From the NCBI GenBank assembly GCA_902796515.1, contig CADBOZ010000136.1, positions 1 to 48,245 of the forward strand: a stretch of 48,245 nt of DNA, in the 5' to 3' direction. The position numbers and the translations under genes were made by a program. The notes below the pieces were generated by a model. It did no database searches, was not told where the DNA came from, and saw only the letters and a program-made list of their open reading frames with translations. Of this stretch, positions 1 through 7,095 are shown in pieces. Each line of letters begins with the position of its first letter. The first letter of the stretch is position 1. Source of the DNA: an uncultured bacterium. Lineage in GTDB: Bacteria > Cyanobacteriota > Vampirovibrionia > Gastranaerophilales > Gastranaerophilaceae.

Positions 1-210
1 GTTTTGTACGTTTTGTTGAGCAATTTTGTTACCGTCTAATTGAACAGCCATTTTTGCTGCGATAACGGTACCTGCTGCGTCATCCTTAGCGTTAAGTACT
101 TTTAAACCGGAAGACATTCTCTGCATAGCAGTTGAAAGTTTTCCTGTTGCGCCACTTAAGATGTTTTGAACTTTTAATGAGTCCACGTTTGTGTTGATAA
201 CTACTGACAT
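1..210 (-). CDS. Flagellin, N-terminal part (gene cut by window edge)
   Basis: The reverse complement from the ATG at 210 reads 70 codons without a stop to the window edge. The protein begins MSVVINTNVDSLKVQN and continues with MSSGLKVLNAKDDAAG, the conserved D0/D1 N-terminal signature of bacterial flagellins (NTN near the start, SSGL, then AKDDAAG). Flagellin is exported and polymerised into the flagellar filament. The start is fixed by AAAGGAG (219-225), 8 bases upstream. The rest of the gene lies to the left of the window, so the D2/D3 region and C-terminus cannot be judged. The leader is long and structured (see 219-293). Confidence 0.93.
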   Translation of the reverse strand, partial: MSVVINTNVDSLKVQNILSGATGKLSTAMQRMSSGLKVLNAKDDAAGTVIAAKMAVQLDGNKIAQQNVQN

Positions 211-218
211 AATTTATA

Positions 219-293
219 CTCCTTTATTTCTTGCGAACCGCTGAAAATAAAATGGGGAATTTTATTTTGTCATCCTTGCGGTTCAATATCCTT
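219..293 (-). promoter_or_regulatory. Flagellin mRNA leader: nested hairpin with AAGGA motifs
   Basis: On the minus strand just upstream of the flagellin start, a 7-bp outer stem (278-284 with 235-241) encloses a 10-bp AT stem (259-268 with 244-253) with loop UCCCC. The asymmetric internal loop on the 5' side contains AAGGAUGAC (269-277). AAGGA occurs three times: at 289-293 upstream of the stem, in the internal loop (273-277), and in the Shine-Dalgarno site (220-224). The internal-loop copy sits in CAAGGAUG (271-278), the core of the CsrA consensus. Pairing is read directly from the sequence; CsrA control is inferred. Confidence 0.55.
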
Positions 294-395
294 ATTACAC
301 TATTACTCTATTATTTTTTTTAACGGGAAAGAATTAAAAAGAAGTATAAGATTTGTCATACTTTAGTTTAAATTGAAATCGGATTTTAAACATCA

Positions 396-423
396 AAAAG
401 CAGAGGTTTACGCCTCTGCTTTT
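396..423 (-). terminator. Intrinsic terminator after ycf23
   Basis: An 11-bp perfect inverted repeat (396-406 with 413-423, core GCAGAGG/CCTCTGC) with a 6-base loop ends in a T run when read on the minus strand. It lies 23 bases past the ycf23 stop and separates it from the flagellin promoter region. It also has T residues on the plus side, but no plus-strand gene precedes it. Confidence 0.8.
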
Positions 424-445
424 AATTTCAACGTATTTTTATTTC

Positions 446-1207
446 TTAAACGTAAGAAATTTCTTTTATAATTGAATTTCTTCCTGCAACAGTACTTACA
501 ATAGCCATAATCGTAGCACACATTGCAACTTCCGAGTCAAGTTTATTAACCGCAGAACCGACACCAACAGCGCTTGCGCCTGATGCAAAAGCTAAAGGTG
601 CAGTCTTGGGAGTAATTCCCGAAGCAGTCATTATCGGTAAAGAAGTATGTTGAATTAATTCCAATGTATTTGCTATAGTTGCTTCCGCATAGCTTACAAG
701 GTGCGCCGACGGATTGGTTGAATTTGTATCAGCTTTTAAACCTTCGGTTTGAATTAAATCAACACCTAAAATTTCAAGTTTTTTTGCAAGTTCAATTTGT
801 TTTGAAATATCAATGCATCCCGGAATGGTAACACATATAAAAGGATTATAGCTTTCAGTTAAATTCATTGTTTCAAGAACGATATCATAAACTTCTTCAT
901 CACTGAAAGATTGACCTTCTTTATATAAAGCATCAAAGTTTCCGATTTCGATAGCATCAGCACCCCATTTAACCGCTTCAAGCAATTCAAAAGGATGAAC
1001 AGAAGAAACGAAAATCGGCAACTTGGTATTTTTTCTTGCCGTTTCATAAACTTCTTTATCGCAAGCAATATCTACCGCGCTTGCATGTGCTTTTTGTGAT
1101 GCGCGGCAAACTTTTGCAACATTTTCGATATCGTAGTTGTTAATTCCGGCAATAATTTTAACCGCTCTTTTTTCTCTGAGATGTTTTTTAAAAACTTCTA
1201 TGCCCAT
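446..1207 (-). CDS. ycf23: Ycf23/DUF561 family protein (TIM-barrel-like)
   Basis: 253 residues from the ATG at 1207. This start is preferred over an upstream in-frame one at 1246 because GAGGAAG lies about 8 bases before it and the family starts here. Features include RAVKIIAGINN near the N-terminus, then VDIACD, LPIFVSSVHPFEL, GADAIEIGNFDALY, ICVTIPGCI, and GVDLIQTEG. The C-terminus has PIMTASGITPKTAPLAFA and GASAVGVGSAVN, repeating strand/glycine-loop units like a phosphate-binding TIM barrel. The family is known mainly from cyanobacteria and plastids (Ycf23); its reaction is not established to my knowledge. It is monocistronic, with a terminator at 396-423. It is the best lineage marker in the window. 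Confidence 0.82.
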   Translation of the reverse strand: MGIEVFKKHLREKRAVKIIAGINNYDIENVAKVCRASQKAHASAVDIACDKEVYETARKNTKLPIFVSSVHPFELLEAVKWGADAIEIGNFDALYKEGQSFSDEEVYDIVLETMNLTESYNPFICVTIPGCIDISKQIELAKKLEILGVDLIQTEGLKADTNSTNPSAHLVSYAEATIANTLELIQHTSLPIMTASGITPKTAPLAFASGASAVGVGSAVNKLDSEVAMCATIMAIVSTVAGRNSIIKEISYV

Positions 1208-1320
1208 TATATCTTCCTCTTTTCTACTACATTTGAATTTTATCATAACTAAATATTATGTGCAATGTGCATTATTTAAAGCCGTGCTACATTAATTTCA
1301 TAATATTGAAGGTTATTAGT

Positions 1321-2016
1321 GTGCTTAATTATATAAAAACAAAAGTCCAAATTTTATTAATATTTTTCTTATTTTTTCTTAACTTATCTTCATACTCGTT
1401 TGAGTATATTTCAAACGAAGAAAAGAATTATATTGAAGTTTACGAAAAAACAATTCCGTCCATTGTCGCAATTGAAGCCGATATAGACAGAGGGACATCG
1501 GGCGGAACAGGATGTATAATATCAAAAAACGGTCTTATCTTAACCAGTTCACATGTTATAGATAAAGCGGAAAATATAACGGTCATTTCCAACAGCGGAA
1601 AAAAATATTCAGCCAAAGTACTTGCCGTATTAAAGAATAAAAATGACCTCGCAATAATAAAAATAGAACCGAAAGAAGATTTGGCATTATGCAAATTCGG
1701 AAACTCGGACAATGTCAAAGTCGGACAAAGAGTCTTGACCATAGGATGCCCGTTTGGGTTTAAAGACACTCTCACGACAGGAATAATTTCAAGAATAGAC
1801 TATCAAAGAAACAAAATCCAAACAGATGCCGCCATAAACCCCGGATGCTCCGGAGGCCCGCTTCTGAACATGCAAGGTGAAATTATAGGAATTAATCAAT
1901 CAATTTACAATCCTGACAACAATCGCTCAAACATCGGGATAGGATTTGCGCTTCCTTCCAATTATGCCGTTGATTTTATAAACAAAGCCGGCAGAAAGCT
2001 TGTTTCAAAAAAATAA
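1321..2016 (+). CDS. Secreted trypsin-like serine protease (S1C, HtrA/Deg-like, no PDZ)
   Basis: I chose the GTG at 1321, with GAAGG about 8 bases upstream, giving about 231 residues that open with a signal peptide (VLNYIKTKVQILLIFFLFFLN). An in-frame ATG at 1258 would add 21 residues that do not look like a leader. Catalytic triad, numbered from 1258: H99 in LTSSHVID, D130 in KNDLAIIKI, S198 in PGCSGGPLL. The oxyanion region has Cys where Deg proteases normally have Asn (GNSGG). The protein ends right after the protease domain (GFALPSNYAVDFI), so it lacks the PDZ domain of HtrA/DegP. Expected role: envelope protein quality control or processing. It is divergent from ycf23 with a short shared spacer. 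Confidence 0.85.
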   Translation: MLNYIKTKVQILLIFFLFFLNLSSYSFEYISNEEKNYIEVYEKTIPSIVAIEADIDRGTSGGTGCIISKNGLILTSSHVIDKAENITVISNSGKKYSAKVLAVLKNKNDLAIIKIEPKEDLALCKFGNSDNVKVGQRVLTIGCPFGFKDTLTTGIISRIDYQRNKIQTDAAINPGCSGGPLLNMQGEIIGINQSIYNPDNNRSNIGIGFALPSNYAVDFINKAGRKLVSKK

Positions 2017-2054
2017 CGTATATTATATATAAGAATGAAGTTTTATTAACATTT

Positions 2055-2082
2055 TTGAAATATAAAGCTCAAATTGTAGAAT
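2055..2082 (+). promoter_or_regulatory. Promoter with -10 box 6 bases before an ATG
   Basis: TTGAAA (2055-2060), 16-base spacer, TAGAAT (2077-2082), then 6 bases and the ATG at 2089. Transcription would start on or next to the A of the start codon, so the mRNA is predicted to be leaderless. No Shine-Dalgarno sequence is present. Confidence 0.55.
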
Positions 2083-2088
2083 GTATGT

Positions 2089-2637
2089 ATGGAATACATT
2101 TCACAGATAGAAAAACTATACAAATTTTTTGAGTTTACACTTGATTTTGAAGAAGTTCACTTAATGTACAAAATGAAACATTCTTTTAATGATGACTTAA
2201 ATTTAATAGGATGTTTTTTTAAGGATTTTCTGACAATTAAACAGGATGGCGTAATACCCGATGATGAAAGCATCTATGATAATTTCGTATTATGGTTTGA
2301 AGAAAACAGTATAAATTCAAAGCAAAATATTAAAGAAGTATATGAATATTCAATATACTATTTAAAAATCATATTTGAAGAATTTGAAGATAATGAAGCA
2401 CAATGCGCCGTTTCAACAATCAATGCATGCTTTGCTATTGATGTTTATCCGAACCTTATGTGTATTTTTTATAAATATTACATTCAAAAAACGGATACAC
2501 AAACTTTTTATAGCATGCTAAAATCGATAACGGATATTGTCTTAAAGAGATATGAAAAAGTTTCGGACAATATATTAAAATATAAAGACTTAAATGAAAG
2601 AATAGGCTTGGGAGAGCCGGAAAGAGCAGTAATATAA
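2089..2637 (+). CDS. Hypothetical protein upstream of obgE
   Basis: 182 residues, not recognised. It is acidic, rich in Phe, Tyr, Asp and Glu, and looks wholly alpha-helical (for example NIKEVYEYSIYYLKIIFEEF), with no signal peptide or obvious catalytic motif. Its TAA is followed directly by the obgE ATG with no gap, so the two are probably co-transcribed and translationally coupled. Its predicted promoter places the start codon at or next to the 5' end of the mRNA. A role linked to ObgE (ribosome maturation) is only suggested by position. Confidence 0.75.
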   Translation: MEYISQIEKLYKFFEFTLDFEEVHLMYKMKHSFNDDLNLIGCFFKDFLTIKQDGVIPDDESIYDNFVLWFEENSINSKQNIKEVYEYSIYYLKIIFEEFEDNEAQCAVSTINACFAIDVYPNLMCIFYKYYIQKTDTQTFYSMLKSITDIVLKRYEKVSDNILKYKDLNERIGLGEPERAVI

Positions 2638-3927
2638 ATGGTTGCTTTTATAGATAAAGCAAAAATAAGAGTTATTTCGGGTGCCGGCGGTAACGGTGCA
2701 TTAGCGTGGCGGCGCGAAAAATATGTTGATAAAGGAGGCCCCGCAGGCGGCGACGGCGGTGCGGGAGGAGATGTATACTTTGTTGCAACGTCAGATATGT
2801 CCACACTTCTTGACTTTACTCATAAATCAGTATACAAAGCTCAAAGAGGCGAAAACGGAAGAAATAAAAATTGCCACGGTAAAAACGGTGAAGACTTATA
2901 TATAAAAATGCCGGTCGGTGTTTTAGTTCGTGACTTAAAATCAAATAAGCTTATAGCCGATTTAGACTATGACGGCAAGACAATTCTTATCGCAAAAGGC
3001 GGAAGAGGCGGAAGAGGAAATGCAAGATTTGCAACAAGCCAAAAAAGAGCACCGCAGTTTTGCGAACCGGGAGAACCATCAATAGAACGCGAACTTGAAT
3101 TGGAATTAAAATTAATAGCCGATGTAGGACTGGTTGGTATGCCTAATGCGGGCAAATCAACTTTAATTTCAACAATCAGCGCGGCAAGACCAAAAATAGC
3201 AGATTATCCTTTTACAACACTTGTTCCCAATTTAGGTGTTGTTAAAAAGCCTGACGGCGACGGTTTTGTAATAGCCGATATTCCCGGATTAATAGAAGGT
3301 GCTTCGGAAGGACTCGGACTTGGTTATGAATTTTTAAGGCATGTTCAAAGGTGCAAACTGCTTCTCCACGTTGTAGATATTTCAAACGATCTGAATATTG
3401 AAAATTACAAAAAAATTAATATTGAACTTGAAAAATTTGATAAAGAACTTTCAAAAAGAGAACAGATTATCGTTTTAAATAAATGCGATGCGGTTAAAGA
3501 TGATAAAGCAGAGGAAATTAAAAAACAATTTGAGAATGAACTCGGCATTAAAAACGATATTTTTGTCATCTCTGCCGCAACAAGGCATGGCATAAAAGAA
3601 CTTCTTGATTATCTGTATATAAAACTGGATTCTCTTGAAGATATTAAAATTGAATTAGATATTGAAGAAGACGTGGCATCATTGGATAATGATGATTCGG
3701 ATTTTGAAATTACAAAACTTAATAAAAATACATTTGAAGTAACGGGAGGAAAACTTAAGCGTCTGGCTTCCGTTACCGATATCAAAAACATGTCGCAAAT
3801 GAAAAGATTTACAAATATATTAGATTCAATGGGGGTATATGATGGATTAAGAGAATGCGGTATAAATAACGGCGACACAATAATTGCCGCCGGAATTGAG
3901 TTTACTTTTGATGAAAATTATTATTAA
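2638..3927 (+). CDS. obgE: GTPase ObgE/CgtA
   Basis: 429 residues, a usual Obg length. The N-terminal glycine-rich Obg fold (about 1-158) has the repeated GGDGGAGGD and GGRGGRGN segments. The G domain shows G1 GMPNAGKST (167-175), the conserved YPFTTL switch I, G3 DIPGLIEGAS (214-223), G4 NKCD (281-284) and G5 SAA (312-314). The C-terminal OCT domain (about 360-427) ends with the typical GDTIIAAGIEF. Obg proteins are essential GTPases that bind the large ribosomal subunit. It starts immediately after the upstream unknown gene. Confidence 0.97.
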   Translation: MVAFIDKAKIRVISGAGGNGALAWRREKYVDKGGPAGGDGGAGGDVYFVATSDMSTLLDFTHKSVYKAQRGENGRNKNCHGKNGEDLYIKMPVGVLVRDLKSNKLIADLDYDGKTILIAKGGRGGRGNARFATSQKRAPQFCEPGEPSIERELELELKLIADVGLVGMPNAGKSTLISTISAARPKIADYPFTTLVPNLGVVKKPDGDGFVIADIPGLIEGASEGLGLGYEFLRHVQRCKLLLHVVDISNDLNIENYKKINIELEKFDKELSKREQIIVLNKCDAVKDDKAEEIKKQFENELGIKNDIFVISAATRHGIKELLDYLYIKLDSLEDIKIELDIEEDVASLDNDDSDFEITKLNKNTFEVTGGKLKRLASVTDIKNMSQMKRFTNILDSMGVYDGLRECGINNGDTIIAAGIEFTFDENYY

Positions 3928-3931
3928 TATT

Positions 3932-3959
3932 TTGACAAATTGAAAACTCATAGTAAACT
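3932..3959 (+). promoter_or_regulatory. Probable promoter of the gsp/pil-like operon
   Basis: A perfect TTGACA (3932-3937), 16-base spacer and TAAACT (3954-3959) lie just after the obgE stop and about 57 bases before the first gene of the secretion block. A second AT-rich box, TAGAAT (3991-3996), lies nearer the ATG. Confidence 0.5.
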
Positions 3960-4016
3960 TAAATTATATTATTGTTAACGTAATTAGTATTAGAATAGTA
4001 AGAGTTTAAAGTATTA

Positions 4017-5183
4017 ATGTTTTTTGAGAATGAAAAAGATATAGCTAGAGATGGGGCGGATTTACAGGTTTCGGATGACGGAACAATAACATGGGATGAT
4101 GTTCTTGATGTTTCGGATGATGACGTTGCCGATAAAGATACATCATTGGAAAATAATAATGTAACCCCCGATAAAACCGGAGAAATTACGGATGAAGAGT
4201 TTGCCGGCATGCTTGACGACACATCCGATGTTGCAGACAATACGAGCAATGCTAATTCGGATGATTTTGATTTAGACAGACAGCTGGAAAATATCTCAAC
4301 CGACGGCGGTAATGACGATAACGTTAACTCGGATTTTAAAATTCCCGAAAAGAAAAAGTCTAAAGGTTCAGGCTCTATGACTTTTCTTATCGCATTACTG
4401 TTTGGTATACTTCTTGCAGGCGGTGCATATTACGGATACACATATTTTAACGAGCAGGGAGTATCGGGCGACGATCTTCAAAGAAATCAGTCTGTTGAAG
4501 ATGTAATGAACAATACAACAAGTGAAGATATAGCTCAGAGAACTGAAAACCAAGAAGAAGGCATCCCTGTTGTAAATGAAGACGAAACGGACGAAATAAA
4601 ACCTGATGTACAGGAAGAAGAGCCGAAAACCGAAGAAAAGAAAGAGGTTATAACCGTTATACCGACAGGCAGACCCAATCCTTTTGTTCCTATAGCAAAA
4701 TATCTGAAGGTTGAAATTCCGGAAGTTCAGACGGTAGTGCAATATGACAAAGCTAAAATTACTCAGCCGCCGCTTGAATTTGCAAAAGAAGATCCGGCAA
4801 CGAAAAAGATGACCACAATAGCAGTATCAGGTATTATGTATGACGAACAAAAGCCTTCTGCAATCATCACTTTTGAAAACAATGATTATTTTGTTCAAAG
4901 AGGCGATAAGCTGGATGATTACAAAGTTGTGGATATAGCTAAAAACTCGGTAACTATTGCTTACGGTAAAAATTTATATAAAGCCAATGTCGGCGAGGAA
5001 TTTAAACTGACGGAATTCTACGGAAATGCAAAATATCTCGGCGGAGATTCTGCAAGCGGAAGACAATATTACTCAATAAAAGATAACGGAAACGAAAACC
5101 AAAATATTAAGAAACCAAACAGCAGATATTCCGAATTTGCGGAGTATGTTTCGGATAGTGATGTAACGATTAGAACAAGATAA
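4017..5183 (+). CDS. GspC/PilP-like inner-membrane protein of a type II secretion/type IV pilus system
   Basis: 388 residues. A very acidic cytoplasmic N-terminus (1-110) is followed by a basic stretch KKKSKG, one membrane helix (about 121-144), a Glu-rich linker (about 175-210), GRPNPF (217-222), and a beta-rich periplasmic domain (about 263-330: VSGIMYDEQKPSAIITFE, FVQRGDKL, VGEEF). This topology and the V-x-G-I-x-x-x-x-x-P-x-A-I pattern match the GspC HR/PilP domain, which docks on the secretin. It is the first gene of a block in the classical gspC-D-E-F order. The long acidic N-terminus is unusual. No clear Shine-Dalgarno site precedes the ATG. Confidence 0.72.
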   Translation: MFFENEKDIARDGADLQVSDDGTITWDDVLDVSDDDVADKDTSLENNNVTPDKTGEITDEEFAGMLDDTSDVADNTSNANSDDFDLDRQLENISTDGGNDDNVNSDFKIPEKKKSKGSGSMTFLIALLFGILLAGGAYYGYTYFNEQGVSGDDLQRNQSVEDVMNNTTSEDIAQRTENQEEGIPVVNEDETDEIKPDVQEEEPKTEEKKEVITVIPTGRPNPFVPIAKYLKVEIPEVQTVVQYDKAKITQPPLEFAKEDPATKKMTTIAVSGIMYDEQKPSAIITFENNDYFVQRGDKLDDYKVVDIAKNSVTIAYGKNLYKANVGEEFKLTEFYGNAKYLGGDSASGRQYYSIKDNGNENQNIKKPNSRYSEFAEYVSDSDVTIRTR

Positions 5184-5204
5184 TAAATCAGGAGAAAAAA
5201 TAAA

Positions 5205-7079
5205 ATGCAAAAATTTATGCTGAATAGCGCCGGAAAACTTTGTTTAGCACTTTTAAGCTTAACGCTTTTAAACCCGCCGGCATACAGTATGGAAGATAAA
5301 ATAACTTATTTGGATAATGTTTCAAGAGCATACACCCAGCCAAAAAGTAAAGTTTTAACAGACAATTCTTACGATGTTAATAACATTGAAACAACTTTAA
5401 AGCTTGACTCAAGTCCTATAATCGGAACTAGCGGATACAAAAGAGTAAACCTCTCTCTCCGTGACTCTGATATAAGACAAACTCTCAGAATGCTGGCTGA
5501 TAAAGCAGGCGTAAATATTGCATTTGATGAATCCGTTAACGGAAAAATAACTCTTGATTTGAATGATACAACATTAAATGAAGCATTTTCGATTATTTTT
5601 AAATCATCTCAGTTAAGTTACGTTCTTGACGGCAATACAATAATTGTTATGAGCCTTGAAAGTGCAAAAAATGTTGCATATACAAGAAAAAGCATGACTG
5701 TACTGCCTGTTAAATACGTTAATTCATCACGTATTGCGCAATTCTTAAATGCAAATTTATTTAACTCCAATATATACGGTTTATCAAGTAAACCTATCGT
5801 AACATCAAACCCCGGAACAAACCAGATTGTTATATTCGGTACAAACGCAGATGTAAATGCCGTTAAAAGAGTGCTGCCGGTGCTTGATACAAAGCCTATA
5901 ATGAATACTTTCAAAGTAAACCATACCACACCTAAAGAAATGGCAACATTAATTTGTAAATCATTATTCTACTCTGAAGATGGCGGTATGGAAGGCGAAG
6001 GTGATACAGGCTCCGATGGCGATACATTGGCGCTTGGCGGAGGTTCCGTTGCATGCAGAGATAAAGCGGAACAGGCAGGCGGGGAAGAAGGACTGTCTAC
6101 CTTTAAAGCAGCACCTCTCACCGTTACGTATTTTTCAGACCTCGGAAGAATATCGGTATACGGCGGTTCTCCCGAACAAGCCAATATGGTAAGAGATTTT
6201 ATTAAAGAACATGATAAGAAACAGTTGATGGCATATATTGAACTTTCGGTTATTGAATTAAACGAAAGCGGTTCAAAACAATTCTCAAATACTTGGGATT
6301 TATGGACACCGTTTATATCAATAGGTTTCGATCCCGAATCCGGACTTTCAACAAAATCATCAATTTTCTTATGGGGTAATCAATATCCGACCGTTGCTTC
6401 AAGATCGGTTACAGTTTCATCTAACAACGGTGTTACCACAACAACGCAGCCCGAAACAACACTTATTAAGCGCGGAAACAGCCACGCTTTAACATATCAG
6501 TTGAAGTATCTTGTTGAAAACGGAAACGGAAGAGTTTTAACAAATCCTAAAATTATGGTTACAAACGGAAGAAAAGCAACTATAGATATGACTTCAGACT
6601 ATATTAAATCCGTTACAAGCCAGATATTACAAAGCTCATCTTCAATCACAAGCGGTACTCAAAAAACATATGAAATCGGAAATGATGAAGGTCTGTTAAT
6701 TGAAATTACACCTTTTATTTCTCCTGACGGATATGTTTCAATGAACATTGCTCCTGAATTTGCAACTATCAAACAACAGGTTACATCAAGAGGTGAAAGC
6801 GGAGAACCGGAAATTGCCGCAACTTTATTACAAAGACGTGACCTTGACCTGAAAAATATCAGAGTTAAAGACGGAGAAACACTTGTTCTGGCAGGTTTAA
6901 TTAAAGAAAATGAAACACAAACGGTTAAAAAGATGCCGTTCTTGTCCGACCTCCCTGTCGTAGGTGCTTTCTTTAGAGGAAATTCAAGCAGTAAATCAAG
7001 AGAAGAACTTGTAATCGTTGTAACACCGCATATTGTAAAAGATGATGACAATACAAGCGGCAATATATACGATCTATAG
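5205..7079 (+). CDS. Type II/IV pilus secretin (GspD/PilQ family)
   Basis: 624 residues. A signal peptide (about 1-28) ends near PPAYS. An STN/N0-like domain (about 80-150: VNLSLRDSDIRQTLRMLAD, VNIAFDESVNGKITLDL) is followed by an N1-like repeat (about 163-230) and a second ring-building module interrupted by a Gly-rich insertion (257-295). The secretin core has VLTNPKIMVTNGRKATI (about 444-460), VLAGLI, PFLSDLPVVGAFFR (about 578-591) and ELVIVVTPHIV at the end. It should form the outer-membrane channel, implying a diderm envelope. There is no lipobox. AGGAG lies 8 bases before the ATG. The next gene begins 16 bases after its stop. Confidence 0.93.
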   Translation: MQKFMLNSAGKLCLALLSLTLLNPPAYSMEDKITYLDNVSRAYTQPKSKVLTDNSYDVNNIETTLKLDSSPIIGTSGYKRVNLSLRDSDIRQTLRMLADKAGVNIAFDESVNGKITLDLNDTTLNEAFSIIFKSSQLSYVLDGNTIIVMSLESAKNVAYTRKSMTVLPVKYVNSSRIAQFLNANLFNSNIYGLSSKPIVTSNPGTNQIVIFGTNADVNAVKRVLPVLDTKPIMNTFKVNHTTPKEMATLICKSLFYSEDGGMEGEGDTGSDGDTLALGGGSVACRDKAEQAGGEEGLSTFKAAPLTVTYFSDLGRISVYGGSPEQANMVRDFIKEHDKKQLMAYIELSVIELNESGSKQFSNTWDLWTPFISIGFDPESGLSTKSSIFLWGNQYPTVASRSVTVSSNNGVTTTTQPETTLIKRGNSHALTYQLKYLVENGNGRVLTNPKIMVTNGRKATIDMTSDYIKSVTSQILQSSSSITSGTQKTYEIGNDEGLLIEITPFISPDGYVSMNIAPEFATIKQQVTSRGESGEPEIAATLLQRRDLDLKNIRVKDGETLVLAGLIKENETQTVKKMPFLSDLPVVGAFFRGNSSSKSREELVIVVTPHIVKDDDNTSGNIYDL

Positions 7080-7095
7080 AGAATAAGCTAATAAG

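Noticed and set aside
211-360. Sigma-28 type promoter for flagellin
   Set aside because: I looked for TAAA and GCCGATAA-like boxes on the minus strand and found only a poor CCGTTAAA; not supportable.
1258-1320. ATG at 1258 as the protease start
   Set aside because: It would add 21 residues before the signal peptide and has no ribosome binding site; GTG at 1321 has GAAGG. Not fully excluded.
5980-6192. ORFs in other frames inside the secretin gene
   Set aside because: They arise from the Gly-rich insertion and have no ribosome binding site or family resemblance.
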